NCBI GenBank assembly: GCA_030753265.1 | Contig: JASMCQ010000057.1 | Location: 1 to 23,918, forward strand | Direction: 5' to 3' | Length of the DNA stretch: 23,918 nucleotides | Source of the DNA: Dehalococcoidia bacterium | GTDB lineage: Bacteria; Chloroflexota; Dehalococcoidia; UBA3495 | Shown: positions 14,624 through 22,394 of the stretch, in pieces | How the letters are laid out: the number at the start of each line of letters is the position of its first letter | Position numbering within the stretch: the first letter of the stretch is position 1 | Position numbers and translations under genes: made by a program | The notes under the pieces: generated by a model | Databases searched by the model: none | Seen by the model: only the letters and a program-made list of their open reading frames with translations | Told to the model about the DNA's origin: nothing

Positions 14624-15775
14624 ATGGGTCAGTATGCGTTGACGGAAGAGCAAGAACTTCTTCAGCAGAGCGTGCGCCGGGTGGCGCGGGAGCGGGTGGC
14701 TTCCCGGGCGGCGGAGATTGACGCGCTGGCGGAATACCCCCAGGACATGTTTGACCTGCTCCGGGAGTTGGGGTTTCTTGCCCTTCCCTTCGCTCCCGAG
14801 TACGGCGGCACGGGCTCCGTGCTCTCGGGCTGTCTGGCCGTGGAGGAACTGGGGCGGGTGTGCTACAACACCGCCTACCTACTGGTGGTGCAGTGGGTCC
14901 CCTTCGGCGCCATCCTGGCCGCGGGTAACGAAGAGCAGCGCGGCCGTCTGTTGCCCGGCCTCGCCAGTGGGGATCTGCGCGGATCCATCTCCGTGACCGA
15001 GCCTGGGGCCGGCTCCGACGTGGCCGCTATCCAGACCAGGGCGGAGCCGGTGGGTGACGGCTACCGGCTGAACGGCACGAAGATCTTCGCCACCAACTCC
15101 AAGGTGGCCGACTTCGTGCTGGTGGCCGCCAAGACGGACCCGGAGGCCGGTGGACGAGGCGTCAGTCTCTTCATCGTCGAGCGGGGGACGCCCGGCTTTA
15201 CCGTCACCCGAGATGAGCATAAATCGGGAGCACGGGGCGTTCCATCATCCGAGCTTCAATTCGATGATGCCTTCATTCCTGCCGGCAATCTGCTCGGTTC
15301 GAAGGATGGGGGATTCAAGGTGGTGATGGAGGCCTTCAACCGATCTCGCCCCATTATCGGTGCCCGAGGGGTTGGCCTGGCCCAGGGCGCCATGGACCTG
15401 GCCGTGGAGTACGCCAGGGAGCGATCCGCCTTCAACCGGAAGATCGGGGCCTTCCAGGGCCTGCGATGGATGATCGCCGACATGGCCATCGAGATCGAGG
15501 CCGCCCGTCACCTGGTGTACCGGTCGGCGGCCGCCATCGACGCGGGACACGTGGGCAAGGAGGTGGCCGCTCTGGTTGCCATGGCCAAGTGTTTCGCCAC
15601 CGACGTCGCCATGAAAGTCGCGGTGGATGCGGTCCAGGTGTTCGGGTCGGCCGGCATCTCCATTGAAACGCCCATCGGACGTTACATGCGGGACGCCAAG
15701 GTGTTGCAAATAGTGGAAGGCACCAACCAGATTCAGCGCAACATCGTGGCGGATGCGATCATCGGACGCCTGTAG
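14624..15775 (+). CDS. Acyl-CoA dehydrogenase
   Basis: A 383-residue FAD enzyme that introduces the alpha-beta double bond into an acyl-CoA. It has the N-terminal helical domain (LTEEQELLQQSVRRVARE, LALPFAPEYGGTGS), the beta domain with SVTEPGAGSDVAAIQTRA and FATNSKVADFVLV, and the C-terminal helical domain with the catalytic base Glu365 in VEGTNQIQRNIV, the usual short-chain position. RSAFNRKIGAFQGLRWMIADM is also typical. ATG 14624 has AAGGA upstream. Chain-length preference cannot be read. The MaoC-like gene follows 86 bases later on the same strand, consistent with one degradation unit. Confidence 0.95.
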   Translation: MGQYALTEEQELLQQSVRRVARERVASRAAEIDALAEYPQDMFDLLRELGFLALPFAPEYGGTGSVLSGCLAVEELGRVCYNTAYLLVVQWVPFGAILAAGNEEQRGRLLPGLASGDLRGSISVTEPGAGSDVAAIQTRAEPVGDGYRLNGTKIFATNSKVADFVLVAAKTDPEAGGRGVSLFIVERGTPGFTVTRDEHKSGARGVPSSELQFDDAFIPAGNLLGSKDGGFKVVMEAFNRSRPIIGARGVGLAQGAMDLAVEYARERSAFNRKIGAFQGLRWMIADMAIEIEAARHLVYRSAAAIDAGHVGKEVAALVAMAKCFATDVAMKVAVDAVQVFGSAGISIETPIGRYMRDAKVLQIVEGTNQIQRNIVADAIIGRL

Positions 15776-15861
15776 CCGGACCGGCCGGAGGACCCGGCCC
15801 AGATCGTTGTCCGCCAGCTGCGGGGGGTCCGAGCCGCCCGAGAGCTTCTAAAGGAGAAACA

Positions 15862-16320
15862 ATGGAGAGTTGGTACTACGAGGATTACGTGCCGGGCGAA
15901 GGATTCCGGACCATGGCCCGCACCGTCACCGAGACAGACGTCGTGAACTTCATCGCCCTGTCCGGCATCTGCGAGCCCCTTTTCATCGACCAGGAATACC
16001 TGCGCCGGGAGACGGAATTTACGGGAAGGCTCGTTCCGGGGCTGCTTACCTTCTCCATCGGTGAAGGGCTTTTCGTCCAAACCGGGGTGCTTCAAGGACG
16101 GGCCCTGGCCTTCCTGGGCATGGATGAGCTGCGGTTTCTCAGGCCGGTCTACGTGGGCGACACGATCCACGTTCGGATGGAGACGAAAGAGAAGCGGCAC
16201 ACCCGGCGCGAGGATCGAGGAATCGTGGTGACGCGGCTGGTCATTTGCAACCAGCGGGAAGAGGAGGTCATATCCTGCACCTTGACCCGCATGTTGCGGC
16301 GCAGGCCCGCCGGGGATTAG
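15862..16320 (+). CDS. MaoC-like hot-dog domain protein lacking the hydratase dyad
   Basis: A 152-residue single hot-dog protein of the MaoC dehydratase group. Such proteins usually hydrate enoyl-CoAs using Asp and His in a GDxNPxHxD motif. Here that stretch is SGICEPLFID (34-43), with Ile36 at the Asp position and Phe41 at the His position, so standard hydratase chemistry is doubtful. The rest fits: RLVPGLLTFSIGEG, RFLRPVYVGDTIHV, and a last strand VISCTLTRMLRR. The start is well supported by AAGGAG 5 nt before ATG 15862. It follows an acyl-CoA dehydrogenase, so it may bind or otherwise modify an acyl-CoA; a thioesterase-like role is another possibility. Confidence 0.82.
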   Translation: MESWYYEDYVPGEGFRTMARTVTETDVVNFIALSGICEPLFIDQEYLRRETEFTGRLVPGLLTFSIGEGLFVQTGVLQGRALAFLGMDELRFLRPVYVGDTIHVRMETKEKRHTRREDRGIVVTRLVICNQREEEVISCTLTRMLRRRPAGD

Positions 16321-16399
16321 GCATCCGGGGAGGTACGCGGTTTGATTTAGCGGTCAATCACCGCGATACTAGCAGTCAGGCAACTTGGTTTTGGCATGA

Positions 16400-16472
16400 T
16401 GTCATTCTGAGGAGCAGAGCGACGAAGAATCTCATTGTTACGCTGAGGTTCTTCGCTTCGCCCAGAATGACA
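16400..16472. repeat. Dispersed palindromic intergenic repeat, copy 3 (short form, perfect ends)
   Basis: TGTCATTCTG (16400-16409) and CAGAATGACA (16463-16472) are perfect 10-bp terminal inverted repeats. Inside, GCGACGAAGAATCTC pairs well with GAGGTTCTTCGCTTCGC, so the 73-bp element is a single long hairpin. Its left arm continues with the same AGCGACGAAGAATC sequence seen in copies 1 and 2. A smaller stem at 16337-16364 lies just upstream. Confidence 0.75.
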
Positions 16473-16545
16473 ATTTGCAGATCTAAATTGACTGAGTACT
16501 ACGCAACATACTGTGTGGCCCACGAGCCCAAAATGGGAGAGAGTG

Positions 16546-17064
16546 ATGGACGCCAGAGACCTACTGCGCCAGCAATTTCGAGAGGCTAATGAGTGGCTTG
16601 CGGCCACCATGCAAGGAGTGACCACCGAGCAAGCGAACTGGAAGCCACCGGGCATGGCCAATCCTCTCGGCGCCACCTATGCCCATGCGCTGCTATCCCA
16701 GGACATCATCGGCAACGTCGTGATCAATAGCGGCGCCCCGTTGGCCGCCACCACCTGGGCCGGGAAGACGGGCCTCAGCGAGCCACCGCCCACCGAGGAT
16801 GTAGCCGCCTGGGGCCAGTGGGCCAGAAACGTCAAGGTTGACCTGGACGCGCTGCGGGCCTACGGTCAGGCGGTCCAGACCGCCGCGGACGGTGTTATCA
16901 TGTCGCTCACCGACGCCGACCTGGACCGCGCCGTACAGACTCCTTTTGGAAGTTCCACGGTCCTATTTATGCTGAGCGGCGCCCTCATCGGCCATACCCA
17001 CGACCACACTGGTGAGATCACCTGCCTCAAAGGGCTCCAAGGCGCCAAAGGGTACATGATCTAG
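16546..17064 (+). CDS. DinB-like / DUF664-type putative metalloprotein
   Basis: A 172-residue protein with the four-helix DinB-like pattern: LLRQQFREANEWLAATMQGVTTEQANWKP at the start, then YAHALLSQD, and GALIGHTHDHTGEI near the end. His47, His150 and His154 match the usual three-His divalent metal site. Relatives include thiol transferases and DNA-damage-induced proteins, but most have no known reaction and none is claimed here. ATG 16546 follows GGGAGAGAG; an upstream GTG at 16513 would add 11 residues. A TTGACT at 16488 might be its -35 box. A strong terminator follows, so it is probably a single-gene transcript. Confidence 0.8.
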   Translation: MDARDLLRQQFREANEWLAATMQGVTTEQANWKPPGMANPLGATYAHALLSQDIIGNVVINSGAPLAATTWAGKTGLSEPPPTEDVAAWGQWARNVKVDLDALRAYGQAVQTAADGVIMSLTDADLDRAVQTPFGSSTVLFMLSGALIGHTHDHTGEITCLKGLQGAKGYMI

Positions 17065-17110
17065 CGGGTTGCCGGCTGCGGTATCGGCCCGTTACAGTTT
17101 TTGCCGGGAG

Positions 17111-17142
17111 AGGAACACCCCGTGCCGGGGGTGTTCCTTTTT
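17111..17142 (+). terminator. Rho-independent terminator after DinB-like gene
   Basis: AGGAACACCCC (17111-17121) pairs with GGGGTGTTCCT (17128-17138) around a 6-nt loop. The pairing is followed by four more Ts, making a T5 run with the stem end. It lies 47 bases past the stop. Confidence 0.92.
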
Positions 17143-17498
17143 GTCCACCCGGCTAAAACAAGAGGCCGGGGATCGCGAGTTCGATCGGCTGCTTGGCGTG
17201 TGCGGCAACCTCTACTTCTTCGACGGCACCCGGTATTCCCCTCTTGACACGCGGGAACTGGGGCTAGCTCGTTGTTGACATAACAGCAGAGTTCCGGCCC
17301 CTCGGGTACTGCGGCAACAGTAGGGGCCGTACTATGAAGATAGTACAGCGAAATCAATCACTCTGGGGATGTGGGGATTCCCCTCCGCCGCCATAATTCA
17401 GCCTGCGAGTATTGAATAGGGTGGAACCAGATCGACCTGCCTGGAACCACCGGCGCTGGGAGACTGCCGGGGCGAGCGGGCAGAACAGGAAGAGACAG
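17143..17498 (+). other. Noncoding region and leader upstream of hemA
   Basis: This 356-bp stretch has no credible gene. It has two TTGACA hexamers (17244-17249 and 17275-17280) without a good -10 box at 16-18 nt; TAGCTC at 17265 is 15 nt from the first. Two hairpins follow at 17295-17346. The hemA frame is open back to about 17412, so a longer HemA start (TTG 17412 or GTG 17421) cannot be excluded. Confidence 0.5.
17295..17346 (+). other. Two consecutive hairpins in the hemA upstream region
   Basis: The first pairs CGGCCCC with GGGGCCG and TACTG with CAGTA, making a 12-bp stem with a 5-nt left bulge and a CGGCAA loop (17295-17329). The second is GTACTAT, GAAG, ATAGTAC (17329-17346), a perfect 7-bp stem; as DNA it is also a near-palindromic operator candidate. 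They share base 17329, so the two full stems compete by one pair. Confidence 0.6.
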
Positions 17499-18776
17499 TT
17501 GAATATCCTGCTAATCGGGTTGAACCAAAAGACCGCGCCGGTCGAGGTTCGGGAGAGCGTCTCGTTCTCCAAGGAGCAACTTCCGGATGCCCTGAGCCTG
17601 CTCAAGGAACAGGTCGAAGAGGTGGTCATCCTGGCCACGTGCAACCGGACTGAAATCTACTCCGCGACGCAGGACCCCGTTCGGACCGGCGAAATGATCC
17701 GGTCTTTTCTCGCCAAGATCCATGGCATAGCGGCCGATGACATAACTCCCTATCTATATGAATACACCGATGACGCGGCGGTGCGCCACCTATTCGAGGT
17801 GGCCTCGGGGATGGATTCACTGGTCTTGGGCGAACCCCAGATTCTCGGCCAGGTCCGGGACTCGTTCACCGAGGCGGTACAGGCTCGGTCCGCCAAGCGG
17901 GACCTCTCGAAGCTGTTCCATCAGGCCCTTCGCGTCGGCAAAAAGGCCCGCAAAGAGACCGCAATCGGGCGCCACGCCATGTCGGTGAGCTACGTGTGCG
18001 TCGAGTTGGTCCGCGAGACGCTGGGCGAGCTACGGGAGTCCACGGCGCTGCTGGTGGGAGTAGGAGAAGCGGGAAAGCTTGCCTGCAGGGCGCTGGCCAA
18101 GGCCGGCGTCGGTCGCATCACCGTGGTCAACCGCACGTATCACCGGGCCCGCAGCCTCGCCGACGAGCTGGGAGGAATCGCCCTGCCGTTTGACCGTTTG
18201 GTGGAAGCCCTGGCCGAGGCAGATATCGTCATCAGCGCCACCGGCGCCTCCACCCACGTCATCAGCGCCGCGGCCGTCAAACAGGCCGCTCGAGAACATC
18301 ACGGCAACCCCCTGCTGCTCATGGACATCGCGATGCCGAGGGACATTGACCCGGTGGTGGCGGACATCCCGGGGGTGAGCCTCTACGATATCGATGACTT
18401 GCAGGCAGTTTCCGCCTCTAATCGCCGAGAGCGAGAAGGGGAGGTTGTAAAAGTGGAAGCCATCATAGAAGAGGCGGTGGCCGGTTTCTCCGAGTCCAGG
18501 GGTTCCTCCTTGGTGGACTCAACCCTGGCCGCGCTGTATCACCAAGCCGAAGAACTCCGGCAGCGTGAGGTGGCGAAGACCCTGAATCTTCTTCCGGAGA
18601 TCACCGAGAAGCAGCGAAATGACATTGAGACGATGAGCCGAAGCTTGATAAGAAAGCTGCTCCACAACCCGATGGCGGCGCTCCGGGGTCAGGGAGGCGC
18701 TGCCGACTGCGAGGCTTTCACCCGGCTGTTCAATCTGGACCCAGGCGACCTGGACCCAGGCGACGATCCGAAGTAA
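17499..18776 (+). CDS. hemA: Glutamyl-tRNA reductase
   Basis: NADPH-dependent reduction of glutamyl-tRNA to glutamate-1-semialdehyde, the first step of C5-pathway tetrapyrrole synthesis. The 425-residue protein begins MNILLIGLNQKTAPVEVRE. Catalytic Cys48 is in ATCNRTEIY, followed by SGMDSLVLGEPQILGQVRDS and GRHAMSVSY. The NADPH Rossmann motif is LLVGVGEAGKLACRAL, and the C-terminal dimerisation helices include SLIRKLLHNPMAALR. TTG 17499 is preferred because AGGAAGAG lies just upstream and the family N-terminus begins there; upstream starts would add up to 29 residues of unlike sequence. The last residues carry a duplicated LDPGD. No other hem genes follow, so this copy stands alone. Confidence 0.95.
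   Translation: MNILLIGLNQKTAPVEVRESVSFSKEQLPDALSLLKEQVEEVVILATCNRTEIYSATQDPVRTGEMIRSFLAKIHGIAADDITPYLYEYTDDAAVRHLFEVASGMDSLVLGEPQILGQVRDSFTEAVQARSAKRDLSKLFHQALRVGKKARKETAIGRHAMSVSYVCVELVRETLGELRESTALLVGVGEAGKLACRALAKAGVGRITVVNRTYHRARSLADELGGIALPFDRLVEALAEADIVISATGASTHVISAAAVKQAAREHHGNPLLLMDIAMPRDIDPVVADIPGVSLYDIDDLQAVSASNRREREGEVVKVEAIIEEAVAGFSESRGSSLVDSTLAALYHQAEELRQREVAKTLNLLPEITEKQRNDIETMSRSLIRKLLHNPMAALRGQGGAADCEAFTRLFNLDPGDLDPGDDPK
18735..18764 (+). repeat. Perfect 15-bp tandem duplication in the hemA tail
   Basis: CTGGACCCAGGCGAC occurs twice in a row and encodes LDPGDLDPGD just before the HemA stop. It is in frame and lies outside the conserved domain. Confidence 0.85.
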
Positions 18777-19326
18777 GTCCCCAGTAAGACCCAATAATGG
18801 ATGCCGGCCGGCTCACCCTCGGAGCGGCAGCACCAGGAGACGGCAATCTCTGCGGCGGAACTCACGCCGGCGGCGATGCCATCTCCTGTCGTTGCGTCCG
18901 TCTCATTCGGTGCGGTGATGGGAGGTGGGGCCGGCGTTGCGTCGCAGGGTTGACTTCCGTTTGCGGTGTTTGGATATGATAGATGTGTTGACCGAAGGCG
19001 ATCACCCTGCTCCGGCGCCCTCGAATATCCTCAGGGAGCCCGGAGTTCTCCCTGCCGGAGCTTGAACCACGCTTGCTGCCGGCGACGGCAGCTCAGCAAC
19101 TCCGTGAGAATGACACCCTCCTACACCACTTGACGGGACGCGGCCATGCGTCTCGCCGGCCTGACTCTTCGGTGCCGAAGCGTCCAACTGTCGCTGATAC
19201 CCCGCGGCTGCTAGCGACCTTGCAACAGCGCAGGCAGTATAATCAACAGGGACGACTCGTCCGCATGGGGCGGGCCGCATCGCCCCGAGTCTTCGGTCCC
19301 AAAGAGTAGGTTTCGAAGGAGAGGCC
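18777..19326. other. Intergenic region between hemA and second acyl-CoA dehydrogenase
   Basis: These 550 bp hold no ORF that looks like protein. A perfect 7-bp stem with a GCGA tetraloop (GNRA type) is at 19075-19092, and a GGGAG/CTCCC stem is near 19034. A TATAAT at 19238 probably serves the next gene. No tRNA-like cloverleaf was found. Confidence 0.5.
19238..19243 (+). promoter_or_regulatory. -10 box of second acyl-CoA dehydrogenase gene
   Basis: A perfect TATAAT lies 83 bases before GTG 19327. TTGCAA at 19220 is only 12 nt away, so no proper -35 is seen. Confidence 0.45.
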
Positions 19327-20505
19327 GTGGCGCAGCTTACGGAAACCCAAAGAGGCATCGTCAACACCATCCGCGAGTTCGTTCGCCGGGAGGTGGTGCC
19401 CGTGGCCCCCCGCATGGAGCATGCCGACGAGTACCCCACGGAGCTGGTGGAGCGGATGAAGGAGCTGGGCCTGTTTGGCGCCATCATCCCGCAGCGGTAC
19501 GGCGGCCTGGGGCTGGATGTAGCTACCTACGCCCTGATCATCGAGGAGATCTGCCTGGGATGGATGAGCCTGAGCGGCATTCTCAACTCCCACGTCATCA
19601 TGTCCTACACGGTGGTCAACGGCGGCACCGAGGAACAGAAAGAACGTTTCCTCCCTCTCATGGCTACCGGCGAGAAGCGGGGCGGCATCTGCATCACCGA
19701 GCCCGATGCGGGCAGCGACGTTCAGGCCATCAAAACCAGGGCAGTCCGGGACGGTGACGAATACGTGGTGAATGGCGCCAAGACCCTGATCACCAACGGC
19801 CGCCACGGCAACACCTTCGCCCTGGTGGTCAAGACCGACCCGGCGGCCGACCCTCCGCGCCGGGGCATGAGCATCTTCATCGCCGAAAAGGGGCCCGGGT
19901 TTAACGTGGTCCGGGATATACCCAAGCTGGGGTACAAAGGGGTGGACACCTGCGAGTTGGTCTTTGACGATTACCGGGTCTCGGGGAGTAACCTGGTCGG
20001 CGGTGAGGAGGGCCAGGGGTTCTACCAGATCATGAGCGGCCTGGAGTTGGGGCGGGTCAACGTGGCCGCCCGCTGTGTCGGCATCGCCCGTGCCGCCCTG
20101 GAAGCGGCCATCGGGTACGCCCGCCACCGGGAGACCTTCGGCAAGCCCATCGCCGAGCACCAGGCCATCCAAATGATGCTGGCGAAGATGGCCACCCAGT
20201 TACAGGCGGCCCATCTCATGGTCCGGCACGCCGCCGACAAGAAAGACCGGGGCGAGCGCGCCGACCTGGAGGCAGGCATGGCCAAGCTGTTCGCCAGCGA
20301 GATGTGCATGCAGGTAACCATCGACGCCTTGCGCATTCACGGCGGATACGGGTACACTCAGGACCTCAACGTGGAGCGCTACTTCCGCGACGCGCCCTTG
20401 ATGATGATCGGCGAGGGCACCAACGAGATCCAACAAACAATCATCGCCCGCACCTTGTTGAAGAGCTATGCCTCAGGTGACTTTCTGTACGAGGCGGGGC
20501 TTTAG
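19327..20505 (+). CDS. Acyl-CoA dehydrogenase (second copy)
   Basis: A 392-residue FAD-dependent acyl-CoA dehydrogenase. Motifs are LTETQRGIVNTIREFVRREV at the start, LGLFGAIIPQRYGGLGL, CITEPDAGSDVQAIKTRA, KTLITNGRHGNTFALVVKTD, RHRETFGKPIAEHQAIQMMLAKM and RIHGGYGYTQDLNVERYFRD. The catalytic base is Glu363 in IGEGTNEIQQTII. It differs clearly from the copy at 14624, so it is a paralogue of likely different substrate range and not a recent duplicate. GTG 19327 has AAGGAG 5 nt upstream. It has its own -10 box and appears monocistronic. Confidence 0.95.
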   Translation: MAQLTETQRGIVNTIREFVRREVVPVAPRMEHADEYPTELVERMKELGLFGAIIPQRYGGLGLDVATYALIIEEICLGWMSLSGILNSHVIMSYTVVNGGTEEQKERFLPLMATGEKRGGICITEPDAGSDVQAIKTRAVRDGDEYVVNGAKTLITNGRHGNTFALVVKTDPAADPPRRGMSIFIAEKGPGFNVVRDIPKLGYKGVDTCELVFDDYRVSGSNLVGGEEGQGFYQIMSGLELGRVNVAARCVGIARAALEAAIGYARHRETFGKPIAEHQAIQMMLAKMATQLQAAHLMVRHAADKKDRGERADLEAGMAKLFASEMCMQVTIDALRIHGGYGYTQDLNVERYFRDAPLMMIGEGTNEIQQTIIARTLLKSYASGDFLYEAGL

Positions 20506-21090
20506 CGGACCCAGCGGCCCAACCAACGCTAAGCTTCCCGGCGAACATCGGCTATCCGCTCCCCTCAGGTTCCACTGAAGCTTCGCCCCAAGAACTCACG
20601 CCAACTCCACTCGCTCGGTTCTTCTTACCCCCGAACACATTCCATCATCACCGGCGGTCTACGCCGGGCTTCAGCTTGGAGTGCAGGTCATTTCATTCCG
20701 GCGGCAAATGATGATTGCGCGTCGTGGGCGGATAACCCATCGGTCTTGGGTTAGTCAGCGGGAGCTTGGCCACCACCAATGCTCCTTCCGCCGAACTCTC
20801 GATGTTGCGCTCTCCGCCCAGCAGACAAGCAGAATCTTGCATCGATACTGGCCCCAACCGGGCGGGCTGGGCTTCGTGTTCAAATCCCAATCCGGTCCAA
20901 CCGAAGGGTCCACCTCATCCTCCGCGCCTACCGCGAGTCCGGCGGATAGGAGGACCGGAGACCGAACACTGCGACCCGCCGGGCGCTTTCGAGCTTGCAA
21001 CTTTGACCGAACCTGATTCAGCGCAGACCAGCATGAATAAGGTTGGTCGGTACCCGGTCCCCTATCGGGGTTCGCCCGCTCTCCGATGCT
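20506..21090. other. Intergenic region, 585 bp, between convergent genes
   Basis: The acyl-CoA dehydrogenase and the minus-strand gene at 21091 both end here. Short open frames exist on both strands but have no ribosome-binding site, recognisable motif or normal composition. No U-tailed terminator, tRNA, RNase P, SRP or tmRNA signature was recognised. It may be decayed sequence. Confidence 0.45.
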
Positions 21091-21963
21091 CTAAGCCCAG
21101 TGCTTATCCCCGATTGGGAAATCGCAAATGGTGGCGGTGCAGCTGTAACAGTCGGGAACCCGCACCTGGGGAAGGCTGGCCCCCTTGCAGGCTTCCACGT
21201 GCTCTATGGCTTGCCACACCTGTTCCTTCTCTCCATTTATTACAAGCATCACGGATCCCTCGGCCCCTCCCAACCCACCGCTGGCGATCGGAGTGGCTTG
21301 GGCGCCGCTCAGGATCTCGACGGCGGTCAGTTCAGTCAACGCGGTCCCAGGGACTGGGAGGAGTCCACAGCTGAGGCCCATCGAGTACTCGTACTCTTGC
21401 TTTCGGGCTTCCCTGGCCACCTCTTTCACCGGAAGGGGGATGAGCTTTTCCAGGCCAACGGGGAAGATTACGCCAAATCCGTTGCGGCGGGCGGCTCCCA
21501 TGACCATTCCCACGGTCCCTCCTTCGAACTTGTTCCCGATGAGCACCCCAACGTTACCCTCCGCATCCAGAGCGTTCACCCCTTTGATGTAGACGTCCCC
21601 GGAGCCCAACCGCTCCATAAGTGAGTTCAGGTCTTCACCGACGGATAGCTTACCTCCCTCAATGACCCAAGAGTGGGGAAAATCACCCACGGTGCGCACC
21701 GCCCCTTCCCGAGGCCGTGGGTTCGAAGAAGTCATCGTGCCCATCTCCACGCAGGCGCCCTTTTCCACAACGATGCCGCATACCCAAGTGGCTGTATGCG
21801 GCCTCTGGCCGGTGATTTCTTCCACAACGAAATAGGTGCTGCTGCTGGGGTGCACCACTATGGTTCCCTCCGCAGCCGCTCGGCGAACCTCCTCGGTGCG
21901 GGCTGTGGCCTTGGCGATTAGGCGCTTGGACTCTGCCGGAGTTAAGCTGACCTGTGCTCGCAT
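21091..21963 (-). CDS. Conserved-looking protein of unknown function with C-terminal cysteine motif
   Basis: Not recognised. The 290-residue soluble protein has no signal peptide or membrane helix. The N-terminal part is helical (LTPAESKRLIAKATARTEEV). It leads into an alpha/beta region with VHPSSSTYFVVEEITG, SGDVYIKGVNALDAEGNVGV, GGTVGMVMGAARR and VIFPVGLEKLIP, somewhat like sugar-phosphate-sensing ISOCOT folds; that is only a guess. A C-terminal part follows with ASGGLGGAEGSVMLVINGE, and then CYSCTATIC, a C-x2-C-x4-C that could bind metal, plus WVCGIVVEKGAC earlier. ATG 21963 is firm: AAAGGAGA lies about 6 nt upstream, whereas the frame's extension to 22131 is unlike protein. It is probably a single-gene transcript from TACAAT at 22006-22001. 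Confidence 0.75.
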   Translation of the reverse strand: MRAQVSLTPAESKRLIAKATARTEEVRRAAAEGTIVVHPSSSTYFVVEEITGQRPHTATWVCGIVVEKGACVEMGTMTSSNPRPREGAVRTVGDFPHSWVIEGGKLSVGEDLNSLMERLGSGDVYIKGVNALDAEGNVGVLIGNKFEGGTVGMVMGAARRNGFGVIFPVGLEKLIPLPVKEVAREARKQEYEYSMGLSCGLLPVPGTALTELTAVEILSGAQATPIASGGLGGAEGSVMLVINGEKEQVWQAIEHVEACKGASLPQVRVPDCYSCTATICDFPIGDKHWA

Positions 21964-22394
21964 GTGATTCTCCTTTCTGGGTTTTTTGACTTCCTCGGAG
22001 ATTGTACCAAATGAATGGAAGGTGTTAGCGGGAATCGGGCCGTTCGAAACCGAAGATTCAGGAACTAATTGCCTACCAGAACGCCGAGGAGTTGATAGCC
22101 AATAATCAGAAATAGGGCTAGGCAGGTGCAACGCACCACTCTGGCGCGGGCCGAAATTCTGGGACCCAAACTCGGAATGCTTTTGGCCGTTGGCCGAACT
22201 CGATACTGGTGCTCGCCGTCATAAATCGGCGTTCGATAGATTCGTGTCTGTTGGAGTAGTCCTCAGCTACAATTACCGTGGCCCGGATTCTTCGACATCT
22301 AGTGCCGGGCATATGAAGCTACCGAATCGGCCCGGCTCCCTCTCCGAGGGGGCCACCGAGTGGGTCCCCCCGGCCTTACCCAGATACCCTGCGC
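21964..22394. other. Intergenic region upstream of the unknown gene
   Basis: 431 bp between two minus-strand genes. It holds the ribosome-binding site (AGGAG, 21970-21974) and probable -10 box of the unknown gene. Otherwise no gene, clear hairpin terminator or RNA gene is visible. Confidence 0.5.
22001..22006 (-). promoter_or_regulatory. Possible -10 box of the unknown gene
   Basis: On the minus strand TGGTACAAT lies about 38 nt before ATG 21963. No clear -35 box is seen. Confidence 0.4.

Noticed and set aside
19243..20172. 309-codon minus-strand frame
   Set aside because: Antisense to an unmistakable acyl-CoA dehydrogenase.
20693..20890. 65-codon minus-strand frame in the same gap
   Set aside because: No recognisable motif and no convincing ribosome-binding site; kept only as part of the gap description.
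20766..21374. 202-codon plus-strand frame crossing the 20.5-21.1 kb gap
   Set aside because: It runs into the antisense of the well-supported gene at 21091 and is Pro/Arg/Ser-rich without motifs or a ribosome-binding site.
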